Positions 1 through 10,066 are shown, counted from the stretch's first letter. The stretch is DNA of 64,000 nucleotides from Nevskia ramosa DSM 11499 (GCF_000420645.1 NZ_ATVI01000006.1:186001-250000), one strand, 5' to 3'. A program made the numbers and translations. The notes: generated by a model from the letters alone, not told the origin.

Positions 1-326
1 CGATTGGAGACGAAGGCATCGCGCGGGTCTTCACCAGCCAGGAACGCGGTCAGCACCAGACCCTCCGGCAACTGCGCAGGCACGTCCTTCATCGAGTGCA
101 CGGCGATGTCGGCGCGGTTCTCGAACATCGCCGTTTCCAGTTCCTTGACGAACAGGCCCTTGCCGCCAACAGTGGCCAGGCTGCGATCGAGCAGCTGGTC
201 GCCGATGGTGGTCATCGGCACCAGCGTGACCACAGTGCCGGGATGGGTGCGCTCGATCAGCGCCTTGACGTGCTCGGCCTGCCATAGCGCCAGCGGGCTT
301 TCGCGGGTTGCGATTCGGATCGACAA
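1..326 (-). CDS. hemC: Hydroxymethylbilane synthase (porphobilinogen deaminase), N-terminal part
   Basis: Porphobilinogen deaminase joins four porphobilinogens into hydroxymethylbilane in haem synthesis. Only the first ~108 codons lie in the window; the gene runs off the left edge. The visible protein starts [15 protein letters not shown] and contains [18 protein letters not shown] and AVHSMKDVP, all typical of the HemC N-terminal domain. I place the start at a TTG (324-326) because AAGGAAG stands about eight bases upstream and the conserved sequence begins at once; no ATG fits. It follows algR with a 58-bp gap, the order seen in Pseudomonas (algZ-algR-hemC). The gap holds two copies of GTGGGCGTGAGTC in tandem. 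Confidence 0.93.
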   Translation of the reverse strand, partial: MSIRIATRESPLALWQAEHVKALIERTHPGTVVTLVPMTTIGDQLLDRSLATVGGKGLFVKELETAMFENRADIAVHSMKDVPAQLPEGLVLTAFLAGEDPRDAFVSN

Positions 327-384
327 GACAGAACTTCCTTCAGCAGTCGTGGGCGTGAGTCGTGGGCGTGAGTCTTCGGCGTGA

Positions 385-1143
385 TCAGTCGAGCGTCTTG
401 TCGCTGCCGTCATCGGTCAGGAAGCGGCGCACTTCGGCAAGGCGGCGGCGGCTGACCGGCAGCAGGGTCGCCGCGTGGCGAACCTTCAACCAGTGCTGGG
501 ATTCATCGCCCTTGCCGCGCTCCAGGCCGGCGATGAAGCGGGTCGCGACCAGCGCCTTGCGATGCACGCGAAGGAACCAAGGCGCGAAATCGTCCTCCAG
601 CGTCTTCAGCGATTCCTCGATCAGCACTTCACCGTGCAGATGGCAGACCGTGGTGTATTTCTGATCGGCGAGGAAATAGACGATGTCCTCGGCTGGCACC
701 CGCACCAGGCCTTCGCGCGTGGTGGCCAGCACGAACTCGCGGGCCGGCTTGGTGCCGGGCAGCGCGATCGTCGGCTTTTGCGCGCGCGACAGCTTGCGGA
801 TGTGCTGCAGCGCCTCCTTGAGCTTTTCCTTGCGCACCGGTTTCAGCAGGTAGGCATCGCCCTGGGCGTCGAAAGCGCTCAGCGCGTGCTCCGGGTAAGC
901 AGTGATGAAGATGATCGCCGGCGGCATGTCCTCGGACTTGATCGCCCGCGCCACCTGCAGGCCGTCGACCATACCCATGCGCACGTCGAGCAGCACCACG
1001 TCCGGCTCTTCCTCGCGAATCATGTCGATCGCCGCTTCGCCGTCGCCGGCTTCACCGACGATTTCGTAACCCGGAAATTCCGCGACCAGACGACGCAGGC
1101 GCTCGCGAGCCAACGGCTCGTCATCAACGATCACGACTCTCAT
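385..1143 (-). CDS. algR: LytTR-family response regulator AlgR
   Basis: Response regulator of 252 aa. Residues 1-115 form a receiver domain with the acidic pair D7/D8, phospho-acceptor D53 (VVLLDVRM), T81 and K101 (LLKPV). Residues ~140-245 form a LytTR DNA-binding domain ([24 protein letters not shown], then [11 protein letters not shown]). It lies 3 bp downstream of the sensor kinase gene and upstream of hemC, the same context as P. aeruginosa algR. In that organism AlgR controls alginate, type IV pilus twitching and virulence genes; targets in this organism are not visible. The algR name rests on both sequence type and synteny. Confidence 0.9.
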   Translation of the reverse strand: MRVVIVDDEPLARERLRRLVAEFPGYEIVGEAGDGEAAIDMIREEEPDVVLLDVRMGMVDGLQVARAIKSEDMPPAIIFITAYPEHALSAFDAQGDAYLLKPVRKEKLKEALQHIRKLSRAQKPTIALPGTKPAREFVLATTREGLVRVPAEDIVYFLADQKYTTVCHLHGEVLIEESLKTLEDDFAPWFLRVHRKALVATRFIAGLERGKGDESQHWLKVRHAATLLPVSRRRLAEVRRFLTDDGSDKTLD

Positions 1144-1146
1144 GCT

Positions 1147-2253
1147 TCACTCCTCCTCGGCGGTGGGCGCGTTCAATTCCGCGCCACTATGCAAGACATA
1201 CGGCAAACGCAGGCGCGCGCGGAACAGCGGTCCGAACTCATCCCGGTCATCTCCGAGGATCAGCTTGGCACGCTCGCCGTAGATCAGCTTGATGCGCTGC
1301 GCAATATTGGTGATGGCAGTACCCGTGCCCGCCCGCTTCGGCGAGTCCTCGGGCGGAATCGGATTCTCGACATCGATGATCAGGAACTCGCCTTCGCGGC
1401 GGGCGATGACGTGCAGCATGCCCCTCGCGCGCAGCCGTGACACGCCGTGCAGCACGCCGTTCTCGACCAGCGGCTGCACGGTGAGGCGCGGCACCTGGGC
1501 ATCGAGCACGCTGTCCGGCACTTCCCAGTTGACCAGCAGCTTGTCCCCGAGGCGAATTTCCTCGATGCGCATGTAGCCCTTGACGATCTCGATCTCCTCG
1601 CGCAGCGGAATCAGGCGCTGGCGCGAATCGAGGCTGACGCGAAACAGGTCGGCGAGATCGATGACCATTTCCTCGGCCACGTCCGGCTTCGAGGGAATCA
1701 GCTCGGCCAGCGAGTTCAGCGCGTTGAACAGGAAGTGCGGGCGGATGCGCGCCTGCAGCGCCAGATAGCGGCCATCGGCCTCGGCGCGGGATTCCTCCTG
1801 CCACTGGTGGTTCTCCCAGAGATAGCGCAACAGCAACAGGCCGACGATCGCGGCGATGCAGACATTGCGCAGCACGAACGACCAAGCCTCGGCCGGCGGC
1901 AGCAGGTTGAGACCAAACCGCAGATCGAGCAGCCAAGTGGCGGTGCTGACCCCGAAGGTCACCAGCACCAGCACGAACCAGCAGATGAAGAACAGCACGC
2001 CGCTCGGCAACGCGGTCAGGAAGCGGCGAACCATGCACAAGGCCGCAGCGGCGCAGAGCCCCGTCCACTGCAGGTACAGCGACAGCAGCAATAACTGACG
2101 CAGCGCCTGAGGGCTATCGGAGCTGCCGACCGCCAGGGTCAGCACCACCGCGATCAGCTCCATCACATAGGCCAGCGTCAACAGCGAATTCGCCCGACAG
2201 AACTCCGGGATCAGGCTGTTTTCCGAGTGGGCGGCGACTTCGAATCGCTTCAT
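1147..2253 (-). CDS. algZ: LytS/YehU-type sensor histidine kinase AlgZ (FimS)
   Basis: Sensor kinase of 368 aa. About four to five hydrophobic membrane segments occupy residues ~25-145. A His_kinase (PF06580) domain follows, with phospho-acceptor H173 in RPHFLFNALNSL, then an atypical HATPase domain (VQPLVENGVLHGV as N box, GTGTAITNIAQRI as G box). It should phosphorylate the neighbouring AlgR; the genes are 3 bp apart and surely cotranscribed. Divergent from argH across ~137 bp that contain a 10-bp direct repeat (GTCTCCGGGG at 2272 and 2285) and a TACAAT -10-like element (2310-2315) facing argH. Confidence 0.9.
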   Translation of the reverse strand: MKRFEVAAHSENSLIPEFCRANSLLTLAYVMELIAVVLTLAVGSSDSPQALRQLLLLSLYLQWTGLCAAAALCMVRRFLTALPSGVLFFICWFVLVLVTFGVSTATWLLDLRFGLNLLPPAEAWSFVLRNVCIAAIVGLLLLRYLWENHQWQEESRAEADGRYLALQARIRPHFLFNALNSLAELIPSKPDVAEEMVIDLADLFRVSLDSRQRLIPLREEIEIVKGYMRIEEIRLGDKLLVNWEVPDSVLDAQVPRLTVQPLVENGVLHGVSRLRARGMLHVIARREGEFLIIDVENPIPPEDSPKRAGTGTAITNIAQRIKLIYGERAKLILGDDRDEFGPLFRARLRLPYVLHSGAELNAPTAEEE

Positions 2254-2390
2254 CGACGAAGCCTATCGGAAGTCTCCGGGGTCTGTCTCCGGGGCTATGG
2301 CCACCGACTTACAATAGAGGCCCGGCCGAAGCCTAAATCCGCTCCTGGCTGACACGATCTCCCCCCGTTTCCAGCCGTGCCGCGCCGACA

Positions 2391-3800
2391 ATGACTCCCG
2401 CCGATCCCGTTTCCCCGAAGACCCCGCCCGCCGCCAAATTGTGGGGCGGCCGCTTCGCCGAAGGCACCGATGCGCTGGTCGAGGCGTTCTCGGAATCGGT
2501 CAGCTTCGATCAGCGCCTGTGGCGCCAGGACATCGCCGGCAGCACTGCGCATGCGCGGATGCTCGGCAAGGTCGGCGTGCTGAAGGCCGCGGATGTCGAG
2601 GCCATCGTCGACGGCCTGGCGCAGATTCGCAGCGAGATCGAATCCGGCAAGTTCGAATGGCAGCTGGCGCTCGAAGACGTGCACATGAACATCGAATCGC
2701 GGCTGACCGCGATGATCGGCGACGCCGGCAAGCGCCTGCACACGGCGCGCTCGCGCAACGATCAGGTCGCCACCGATCTGCGCCTGTACGTCCGCGATGC
2801 GATCGACGAACTGGTGATCACCATCGGCGTGCTCGCCGAGGTGCTGCTCGACTTAGCCGAACGCGAAGCCGACACCATCATGCCGGGCTTCACCCACATG
2901 CAGATCGCCCAGCCGGTGACCTTCGGCCACCACATGCTGGCCTGGCGCGAACAGGTGCTGCGCGACCGCGCGCGCCTGCTCGACTGTCGCCGCCGCGCCA
3001 ACGTGCTGCCGCTCGGTTCGGCTGCCTTGGCCGGCACGGTCTATCCGATCGATCGCCATTTCGTCGCCGAACAACTGGGCTTCGATTCGGTATCCGAGAA
3101 CTCGCTGGACGCGGTCAGTGATCGCGATTTCGCGATCGAGTTCGTGTCGGCCGCCGCGCTGGCGATGGTTCACCTGTCGCGCTGGAGCGAGGAACTGATC
3201 CTGTGGTGCACGCCGATGTTCGGTTTCGTGAAGTTGCCGGATCGCTTCTGCACCGGCTCATCGATCATGCCGCAGAAGAAAAACCCGGACGTTCCCGAAC
3301 TGGTGCGCGGCAAGACCGGCCGCGTGGTCGGCGATCTCAATGCGCTGCTGGTGCTGATGAAGGGCCAGCCGCTGGCCTACAACCGCGACAACCAGGAAGA
3401 CAAGCCGCCGCTGTTCGATGCCCACGACACCTTGTCGGCGAGCTTGCGGCTGTTCGCGGCGATGTTGCCGAATGTCACGGTCGAACGCGCCACCTGCCGC
3501 TCCGCCGCATTCAAGGGTTATTCGACGGCGACCGATCTGGCCGACTACCTGGTCAAGCGCGGCCTGCCGTTCCGCGACGCGCATCACGCGGTCGGCTCGG
3601 CAGTCGGCCACGCGGTGAAAAAGGGCTGCGATCTGTCCGAGCTGTCGCTCGACGAGCTGCGCGGCTTCTCGGCGCTGATCGAAGCCGACGTGTTCGACGT
3701 GCTGACGCTCGACGGTTCGGTGAACGCGCGCAATCACTGGGGCGGCACCGCGCCGGCGCAGGTGCGCGCGGCGATCGCAAGAGCGCGTAGCCGGGGCTGA
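2391..3800 (+). CDS. argH: Argininosuccinate lyase
   Basis: Last step of arginine synthesis: argininosuccinate to arginine plus fumarate. The 469 aa are close to the family length (about 460) and begin with KLWGGRF. The fumarase/aspartase superfamily signature [10 protein letters not shown] lies at residues ~289-298 with the catalytic Ser; the THMQ motif (about 168-171) carries the conserved His, and [12 protein letters not shown] (about 118-129) is also present. The first ~15 residues are a weakly conserved tail. Divergent from algZ as in pseudomonads. A short stem TACCCC/GGGGTA follows at 3811-3826, without a T-tract. Confidence 0.97.
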   Translation: MTPADPVSPKTPPAAKLWGGRFAEGTDALVEAFSESVSFDQRLWRQDIAGSTAHARMLGKVGVLKAADVEAIVDGLAQIRSEIESGKFEWQLALEDVHMNIESRLTAMIGDAGKRLHTARSRNDQVATDLRLYVRDAIDELVITIGVLAEVLLDLAEREADTIMPGFTHMQIAQPVTFGHHMLAWREQVLRDRARLLDCRRRANVLPLGSAALAGTVYPIDRHFVAEQLGFDSVSENSLDAVSDRDFAIEFVSAAALAMVHLSRWSEELILWCTPMFGFVKLPDRFCTGSSIMPQKKNPDVPELVRGKTGRVVGDLNALLVLMKGQPLAYNRDNQEDKPPLFDAHDTLSASLRLFAAMLPNVTVERATCRSAAFKGYSTATDLADYLVKRGLPFRDAHHAVGSAVGHAVKKGCDLSELSLDELRGFSALIEADVFDVLTLDGSVNARNHWGGTAPAQVRAAIARARSRG

Positions 3801-3912
3801 TCGCCGGCGCTACCCCGCGAGGGGTATCATCGCCCTCCAGTGAACAAGCGTTCTCGTTCGACCCGACGATCACAGTCGGGCGAAACCGAGACGTTTCATA
3901 ACGGGAGGGGAC

Positions 3913-5859
3913 ATGAACATCTTGAACTTCGGCAGGGTTTCCCTGCAGGTTGCCGGCACGGCCGTCGCCATTTTCCTGGCCGCCTGCGGCGGTAGCAGCG
4001 CTCCGGGCGGCTCGACGACAACCCCGGCGGCCAGCGCCGACTGGTCGACCCTGGGCAACCGGGAGGCCGCCGCCGGCACCGGCATGTCCGTCGATACCAA
4101 CAACAAGGCGAGCTGGACCGCCTACGATCCGCCGGCCACGTACGCTGGCATCGTGCGCCTGCCGTTGCAGTTCATCACCATGCGCGACGGCATCCGCCTC
4201 GCGACCTATGTCACGGTGCCGGCCGATGCCGATGGCAATCCGGCGACCGGCCCGTTTCCGGTGGTGCTGGTGCAGACGCCCTACAACGGCGTGGTCGGTG
4301 GCCAGGTCGATGGCCTCGGCGGCGCCGATCCGTACATCGTCCGCCACGGCTATGCGACCGTGGTTGTCGACGTGCGCGGCACCGGGCAGTCCGAAGGCGT
4401 CTGGGAAGCGTTCGGTGAAACCGAGCAGGGCGACTACGCGGAAGTCACCGAATGGGCGGCCACCCAACCGTTCAGCGACGGCCGCATCGGCCTGTACGGG
4501 GTTTCCTATCTCGGCATCGCGACGATGCTGACTGCCGCCCAGCACCACCCGGCAGTGAAGGCCGCGTTCCCGATCGTTCCGATCGGCGACGGCTACCGCG
4601 ACATCGTGTTCACCGGCGGCCAGATCAACCCGACCTTCATCCCGCTGTGGTTGAGCCTGATCACCGTGCTCGGCGTCACCAACCCGACGGCGCTGACCGA
4701 TCCGGCCAACGGTCTGCCGATCGTGCTCGAGCACATCACCAACGCCGCACTGAAATTCCAGGCGCCGCTGATCCTCAACGCCCTGGCCGGTGATCCGGAT
4801 ACTGCTTACGACGGCCCGTTCTGGCGCACCCGTTCGCCGCTGGAAGTGCTCGATGCGATCACCGTGCCGACCTTCGTCGTCGGCGGCCTGCGTGATCTGT
4901 TCCAGCGCAGCGAGCCGATGAGCTACGAAGTGCTGAAGCGCAAGGTGCCGGCGAAATTGCTGATGGGCCCGTGGACTCATCTCGACGCCGCGTTCGGCGC
5001 CGGCCTGCCCGTCGATGGCGTGCCGCTGATGAATCAGATCCAGCTGCGCTGGTTCGATCAGTACGTGAAGGGCCTTGACGTTGGCGCCGAGACGATTCCC
5101 AACGTCACCCAATGGGTCTATGGCGCCGAGCGCTACGTGACGGCCCGCGACTGGCCGCATCCGGATGCCAGCGCGCTGCGCCTGTTCCTGCACGGCAGCC
5201 ATCTGCTGAGCAGCGAGGCACCGGCTGCCGGTGAACCGGTCAACCGTGCGCTGCAGGTGCCAATCGCCGGCCTGTGCTCGGCTTCGACGGTGCAATGGAC
5301 GGCCGGTGCCGCCGGCTACATCCCGCTGCCCTGCTTCGAGAACTCGAATGCTTCGGATCGCTTGTCCATCGTCTACGAGACCGCCGTGCTGACCGAGCCG
5401 ATGTATCTGAACGGCCCGATCCAGGCCGACATCTGGATGGACAGCACCGCCGGCGACGCCGGCCTGTCGATCCGGGTCTCCGATGTCGACGAGCGCGGCA
5501 TCGCGCGCACGCTGACCAACGGCCTGCAGACCGCGTCCTTGCGCGCCGTCGATGCGGCAAAGAGCCGGACGCTCGATGGCCAGATGATCCAGCCCTGGCA
5601 TCCGTACACCCAGGCGTCGGTCGTGGCGCTGCCGAGAGGCGAGCCGGTGCTGGTGCCAGTCGAAGTGTTCCAGACCAGCGCTCTGATCGCGGCGGGCCAC
5701 AAGCTGCGCGTCTCGGTCGGCGCCAGCAATCTGCCGCAGGGCGTGCCGCCGCTGCCGACGCTGCTGCAGTCGCTGGCCGGCATCCTCACCATCTACAACG
5801 ACGCGGCGCGGCCCTCGAGCGTCGTGCTGCCGGTCGTCCCCGCCACCGCTTTGAACTGA
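3913..5859 (+). CDS. CocE/NonD-family hydrolase lipoprotein (X-Pro dipeptidyl-peptidase type)
   Basis: Predicted lipoprotein hydrolase, 648 aa. An N-terminal hydrophobic stretch ends in lipobox LAAC with C25 as the lipidated residue, followed by a Gly/Ser/Thr linker. The S15-type alpha/beta-hydrolase domain carries MRDGIRLATYV, DVRGTGQS, nucleophile S198 in YGVSYLG, acid D328 (GGLRD) and H356 (GPWTH). The last ~200 residues match the PepX_C jelly-roll domain (PMYLNGPIQADIW). CocE/NonD enzymes cleave esters, amides or peptides; the substrate here is unknown. GGGAGGGG just upstream supports this ATG. The next hydrolase starts 6 bp after the stop, so the two are probably cotranscribed. Confidence 0.88.
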   Translation: MNILNFGRVSLQVAGTAVAIFLAACGGSSAPGGSTTTPAASADWSTLGNREAAAGTGMSVDTNNKASWTAYDPPATYAGIVRLPLQFITMRDGIRLATYVTVPADADGNPATGPFPVVLVQTPYNGVVGGQVDGLGGADPYIVRHGYATVVVDVRGTGQSEGVWEAFGETEQGDYAEVTEWAATQPFSDGRIGLYGVSYLGIATMLTAAQHHPAVKAAFPIVPIGDGYRDIVFTGGQINPTFIPLWLSLITVLGVTNPTALTDPANGLPIVLEHITNAALKFQAPLILNALAGDPDTAYDGPFWRTRSPLEVLDAITVPTFVVGGLRDLFQRSEPMSYEVLKRKVPAKLLMGPWTHLDAAFGAGLPVDGVPLMNQIQLRWFDQYVKGLDVGAETIPNVTQWVYGAERYVTARDWPHPDASALRLFLHGSHLLSSEAPAAGEPVNRALQVPIAGLCSASTVQWTAGAAGYIPLPCFENSNASDRLSIVYETAVLTEPMYLNGPIQADIWMDSTAGDAGLSIRVSDVDERGIARTLTNGLQTASLRAVDAAKSRTLDGQMIQPWHPYTQASVVALPRGEPVLVPVEVFQTSALIAAGHKLRVSVGASNLPQGVPPLPTLLQSLAGILTIYNDAARPSSVVLPVVPATALN

Positions 5860-5865
5860 AGCCTC

Positions 5866-6768
5866 ATGCCCCATCTGACCACCCGCGACGGCGCCCGCCT
5901 CCACTACCTCGACGTCGGTCGCAACAAGGGTCCGGCCTGCGTGCTGCTGCATGGCTTCGGCATGCAGGGCGCGATGTGGCTGCCGGTGATCGCGCCGCTG
6001 CTGCTCAAGCAGCGCTTCATCCTGCCGGACCTGCGCGGCTTCGGCGGTTCGCATGGCCTGCGCATCACCACGCCGCAGCTGATCAACCAGCACGCCGATG
6101 ACCTCGCCGATCTGATCGAAGGCCTGGGCCTCGATCAGGTCCGGCTCGCCGGCCTGTCGATGGGCGCCTGCACGGCGATGGACTACCACGCGCGCTACGG
6201 TTTCGATCGCGTGCACAGCTATCTGCACATCGATCAGGCGCCGCGGATCATCAATGGCGACGACTGGCAGCACGGCGTGCTCGGCAGCGTGCAGACCGAG
6301 CGGCTGGCCGACTGGAGCGATCTGCTGCACCGCCTGAAGATCTATCGCGACACGCCGTTCGAGCGCCTGCCCGGCCATCTGCGCCAGCGTTTCTGGGCGC
6401 TGCTCGCCGAGTTCCTGAGCTTCGCGTTCAGCCATCGCGGCTGGCGCGGCGCGGCCAGCCTGACCCGTTACGACCAGCTGGCGAAACGCCTCGTGCCGAC
6501 CACCAACTGGACGGTCTATGTCGACTCGCTGCGTTCCTATCTGGAAGACGGCTTCGACTGGCGCGAATCGATGAGCACGATGCAGAAACCGATGACCGTG
6601 ATGATCGGCGGCCGCTCGGCGATGTATCCGGCCGAAGGCCAGCGCCTGCTCGGCACCCTGGTGCCGCACGCCAAGCTGATCGAGTTTCCGAACTCGGGCC
6701 ACGTGATTCCGTTCGAATCACCGCGGCGCTTCATCACCGAGTTCGGGCACTTCCTGCGGGCCGCTTGA
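5866..6768 (+). CDS. Alpha/beta-fold hydrolase
   Basis: 300-aa alpha/beta hydrolase. Oxyanion motif LLHGFGMQG at ~27-35, DLRGFGGS at ~55-62, nucleophile S98 in GLSMGA, and a C-terminal SGHVIPFE with H279. No signal peptide, so cytoplasmic. It follows the CocE-type lipoprotein by 6 bp. The pairing suggests a shared catabolic pathway (periplasmic release of a fragment, cytosolic hydrolysis), but that is inference. The specific substrate cannot be read from the sequence. Confidence 0.8.
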   Translation: MPHLTTRDGARLHYLDVGRNKGPACVLLHGFGMQGAMWLPVIAPLLLKQRFILPDLRGFGGSHGLRITTPQLINQHADDLADLIEGLGLDQVRLAGLSMGACTAMDYHARYGFDRVHSYLHIDQAPRIINGDDWQHGVLGSVQTERLADWSDLLHRLKIYRDTPFERLPGHLRQRFWALLAEFLSFAFSHRGWRGAASLTRYDQLAKRLVPTTNWTVYVDSLRSYLEDGFDWRESMSTMQKPMTVMIGGRSAMYPAEGQRLLGTLVPHAKLIEFPNSGHVIPFESPRRFITEFGHFLRAA

Positions 6769-6778
6769 GGCCCGCTGT

Positions 6779-8662
6779 TCAGCTCAGGTAGGTATAGCCG
6801 CTCAAGCCCGCTTCGAGTTCGGAGAGCAAGGCGCTGCGCGTGGCCTGCGGCAGATCGGTCGCCGCGAACTTGCGGCGATAGCTCTGCGCCAGCGCTTCCG
6901 GCGCGAGGTGCACGTAGCGCAGCAACTCGTCCGTGCGGTCGCCATGCTCCGCACCTTCGAGTCGCCACGAGTCGCCTTTGACGACGACATTGACGGCGTT
7001 GGTATCGCCGAACAGGTTGTGCATGTCGCCGAGAATTTCCTGGTACGCACCGACCATGAACAGCGCCAGCCGATAAGGCTCGTCGTGCTTCAGCTCGTGC
7101 AGCGCCATCGTCGACACCACGCCTTCGCGATCGACATAGAGATCGAGGCGGCCGTCGGAATCGCAGGTCAGATCACAGAGCCGGCCGCGGATCGACGGAC
7201 GCTCGGTCAGGCGATGGATCGGCACGATCGGGAACACCTGATCGATCGCCCAGGCATCGGGCACCGACTGGAACACCGAGAAGTTGCAGAAGTACTTGGC
7301 CGACAGCTTTTCGCGCAGCTCGTCGAGGGCGTCACGTTCGGCGCGGATGGTCGGATCGAGCTTCGGCAGCACGGCGCGAGCCACGGTGTAATAGGCGCGC
7401 TCGGCATAGGCGCGATCACGCAGCGGGATCAGGCCGAGCGTGTACTGGGTCTGGGCGTCGGACAGGTAGTTCGCGGCGTCATGCAGGCATTCGATCGGGC
7501 CATCGGCATCGATATGGCTCGGCAGTTCATGCAGCGCGCGCAGCGCGGCGGGCGCATCGGCATGCGGGGCTTCGAGCGCGCCGCTGGGCGCGACTTCCGA
7601 ATCGACTACCGAGGTGATCAGCACCGCGTGATGCGCGGTCAGCGCGCGGCCCGATTCCGAGATCAGATTCGGCTGCGGCTCGCCCGCGGTTTCGCAGACT
7701 TCGGCCAAGGTACGGATGATGTTGCGGGCGTATTCGCGCACCGAGTAGTTCATCGAGCAGTAGCTGCGCGAGCGCGTGCCTTCGTAGTCGACACCGAGAC
7801 CGCCGCCGACGTCGACGGTATCGACCGGCGCACCAAGCTTGCGCAGTTCGACGTAGTAGCGCGCCGCTTCGCGCATGCCGCGCGCCACGTCCTGGACGTT
7901 GGCGACCTGTGAACCGAGATGGAAATGCACCATGCGGATCGCATCGAGCTTGCCGGCCGCGCGCATCATCTCGACCGCTTCGAGCACCTGCGGCACGGTC
8001 AGGCCGAACTTGGATTTCTCGCCGCCGGTGTTCTGCTGCGTCGATTCGGAAACTGCCGAAAGCCGCACTCTCAGACCGATGATCGGCGCGACATCGAGTG
8101 CCCGCGATTCCGCCAGCACCAGCGGCAGTTCGGAGAGCTTCTCGACGACGATGTAGACCGTGTGGCCCAGCTTGGCGCCGATCAGCGCGCGGCGGATATA
8201 GCCACGATCCTTGTAGCCATTGCAGACGATGATGCTGCCAGTCGGTGCGAGACCGAGCACCGCCGCCAGTTCCGGCTTCGAACCGGCCTCGAGGCCGACT
8301 CGCTCGCCGCCGTAATCGACGATCGCTTCGACCACCGATCCCTGCTGGTTGACCTTGATCGGGTACACGGCCGTGTAGTGGCCGCTGTAATGCAGTTCCT
8401 TGATGACGTAGGCGAAGGCGCCTGTCAGCACGTCGACACGATCCTTGAGGATGTCGGTGAAGCGCACCAGCACCGGCAGGTCCAGCCCTTCGCGCGGCAG
8501 GCGCTCGGCGAGCTCGTGCAGATCGATGGTCACGGCTGAGCCGGCGCCCTGTGGCCGCACGATCACATGGCCAGCATCGTTGACATCGAAGTAACCATCG
8601 CCCCATTTGGCGATGTTGTAGAGGTCGACCGAGTCGGCGGGGGTCCAGTTGGGTTGCTTCAT
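6779..8662 (-). CDS. speA: Biosynthetic arginine decarboxylase
   Basis: PLP-dependent decarboxylase converting arginine to agmatine, the first step to putrescine. About 627 aa, as expected for SpeA. It has YFDVNDAGHV near the N-terminus, the PLP lysine in YPIKVNQQGSVVE (K103), a glycine loop DVGGGLGVDYEG, and the C-terminal CNFSVFQSVPDAWAIDQVFPI with the active-site Cys. The ATG at 8662 is used; an in-frame TTG at 8674 would add four residues and has a better-spaced GGAG, so the start is uncertain. Divergent from speE, so both polyamine steps flank one 50-60 bp promoter region. Confidence 0.93.
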   Translation of the reverse strand: MKQPNWTPADSVDLYNIAKWGDGYFDVNDAGHVIVRPQGAGSAVTIDLHELAERLPREGLDLPVLVRFTDILKDRVDVLTGAFAYVIKELHYSGHYTAVYPIKVNQQGSVVEAIVDYGGERVGLEAGSKPELAAVLGLAPTGSIIVCNGYKDRGYIRRALIGAKLGHTVYIVVEKLSELPLVLAESRALDVAPIIGLRVRLSAVSESTQQNTGGEKSKFGLTVPQVLEAVEMMRAAGKLDAIRMVHFHLGSQVANVQDVARGMREAARYYVELRKLGAPVDTVDVGGGLGVDYEGTRSRSYCSMNYSVREYARNIIRTLAEVCETAGEPQPNLISESGRALTAHHAVLITSVVDSEVAPSGALEAPHADAPAALRALHELPSHIDADGPIECLHDAANYLSDAQTQYTLGLIPLRDRAYAERAYYTVARAVLPKLDPTIRAERDALDELREKLSAKYFCNFSVFQSVPDAWAIDQVFPIVPIHRLTERPSIRGRLCDLTCDSDGRLDLYVDREGVVSTMALHELKHDEPYRLALFMVGAYQEILGDMHNLFGDTNAVNVVVKGDSWRLEGAEHGDRTDELLRYVHLAPEALAQSYRRKFAATDLPQATRSALLSELEAGLSGYTYLS

Positions 8663-8724
8663 TCCGTCACTCAATTCAAATACTCCAAACCGTATACTCG
8701 CCCGTCATTTCTGGAGCGCGACAA
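8663..8724. promoter_or_regulatory. Divergent speA/speE promoter region
   Basis: Short AT-richer spacer between divergent polyamine genes. A TATACT -10-like hexamer at 8693-8698 faces speE, about 27 bp before its ATG; no convincing -35 is visible at the right distance. speE has GGAG eight bases before its ATG. The close spacing means the two genes may be co-regulated. Confidence 0.45.
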
Positions 8725-9579
8725 ATGTCATTGGATAACACTTGGTTTTCGGAGCCCGTCGATGCGACGGGGACGGCATTTTCGCTGAAACTCGGCGAGC
8801 GCGTGCATAGCGAGCAGACGCCGTTCCAGAAGATCGAAATCTTCAAGACCGAAACCTTTGGCTGGCTGATGACCATCGACGGCTGCACGATGGTGTCGAC
8901 CCGCGACAACTTCCTGTACCACGAGATGATGTCGCACCCGGCGCTGAACTCGCACCCGGCGCCCGAGCATGTGGTGATCGTCGGCGGCGGTGACTGCGGC
9001 ACGCTTCGCGAAGTGCTCAAGCACCCGGAAGTGAAGACCGCCACCCAGGTCGAGATCGACGAGCGGGTGACGCGCCTGTCCGAGCAATACTTCCCCGAAC
9101 TGTGCGTCGCCAACAACGATCCGCGCGCCACGCTGTTCTTCGGCGACGGCCTGGCCTGGATGAAGGACGTGGCACCGGCCAGCCTCGACGTGATCATCAT
9201 CGACTCGACCGATCCGGTCGGGCCGGCGGAAGGCCTGTTCGGCGCGAAGTTCTATGTCGACTGCCTGCGTGCCCTGAAGCCGGGCGGCCTGCTGGTGCAG
9301 CAGTCGGAATCGCCGATCCTGCATCTGCCGCTGATCACCGAGATGCACAAGTTCATGCGCCAGGCCGGTTTCGCCCAGACCCGCTTGATCCACTTCCCGC
9401 AGACGATCTACCCGAGCGGCTGGTGGAGCGGTTCGATCGCGCAGAAGACGGCTGGCCCGCTGGCGGCGCGGCTCGACGAGAAGGCGATCGAAGCCATGGA
9501 CTGCCAGTTCTACAACGTCGATACGCATGCGGCGGCTTTCGCTTTGCCGACGTTCGTCAAGAAGGCGATTGCCGGATAA
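8725..9579 (+). CDS. speE: Spermidine synthase (polyamine aminopropyltransferase)
   Basis: Transfers an aminopropyl group from decarboxylated S-adenosylmethionine to putrescine. 284 aa, the usual length. Motifs: WFSE near the N-terminus, FQKIEIFKTETFGWLMTIDG, the SAM-binding loop GGGDCGTLREVLKH (about 87-100), the catalytic IIIDSTDPVGPAEGLF region (D160), and LVQQSESP. Paired divergently with speA, which supports an arginine-agmatine-putrescine-spermidine route. No speD or agmatinase is in the window. A DUF4124 gene ends 6 bp downstream on the other strand. Confidence 0.96.
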   Translation: MSLDNTWFSEPVDATGTAFSLKLGERVHSEQTPFQKIEIFKTETFGWLMTIDGCTMVSTRDNFLYHEMMSHPALNSHPAPEHVVIVGGGDCGTLREVLKHPEVKTATQVEIDERVTRLSEQYFPELCVANNDPRATLFFGDGLAWMKDVAPASLDVIIIDSTDPVGPAEGLFGAKFYVDCLRALKPGGLLVQQSESPILHLPLITEMHKFMRQAGFAQTRLIHFPQTIYPSGWWSGSIAQKTAGPLAARLDEKAIEAMDCQFYNVDTHAAAFALPTFVKKAIAG

Positions 9580-9585
9580 GGTCGA

Positions 9586-10056
9586 CTAGCGGCGCTGTTC
9601 GACCTCGATCTTTCTGGCCTTCGGCGCTGACGCCGCAAGCCGCTGCTCGCGATACAAGCTGGCAGCGGCGCCATCGCTGCAGTAGCGCTGGACGTTGCGT
9701 TCAGCCGTTTCCACTTCCAGCGCCTGCTGGCGAGCCGACAGCAGATAGGCATTGCCGCCACGATCGCGGCCGTAGGCCTTCCTGGCGCCCCGGTACACGG
9801 CGGCGCGATCCCGGGCATTGGCGCAGTCCCTGGCCACGGCTTCGATGAAGTCGCGCGGCGTGGTGGCTTCGATCTGCTCGGGGACTGCTCGCTGGTTGAG
9901 ATATTGCAGGGTCAGCCGCTGCTTGAGGCTGTTCTGATCGTCGTAGTGCGTGTTGCCCTGCGCATCGACCCACTTGTAGGCGCCGGCCGCATGGGCAATG
10001 CCGGCTGAGCCTGCAGTGGCCAGCAATAGCACGGCGATGATCGGGCGCGTGGGCAA
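9586..10056 (-). CDS. DUF4124-domain secreted protein
   Basis: 156 aa with a signal peptide (cleavage near AHA-AGAY). The mature N-terminus YKWVDAQGNTHYDDQ is the DUF4124 signature; the rest is charged and helical with two cysteines. Function of the domain is unknown. A second DUF4124 gene ends 10 bp upstream, making a tandem pair probably transcribed together. No motif links it to speE or glnK. Confidence 0.75.
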   Translation of the reverse strand: MPTRPIIAVLLLATAGSAGIAHAAGAYKWVDAQGNTHYDDQNSLKQRLTLQYLNQRAVPEQIEATTPRDFIEAVARDCANARDRAAVYRGARKAYGRDRGGNAYLLSARQQALEVETAERNVQRYCSDGAAASLYREQRLAASAPKARKIEVEQRR

Positions 10057-10066
10057 GGTCGTGACG

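Noticed and set aside
3553-6702. 1049-codon ORF on the minus strand
   Set aside because: It runs antisense to argH, the CocE hydrolase and the alpha/beta hydrolase. Its His/Arg/Gln-rich composition is the usual antisense shadow of GC-rich genes.
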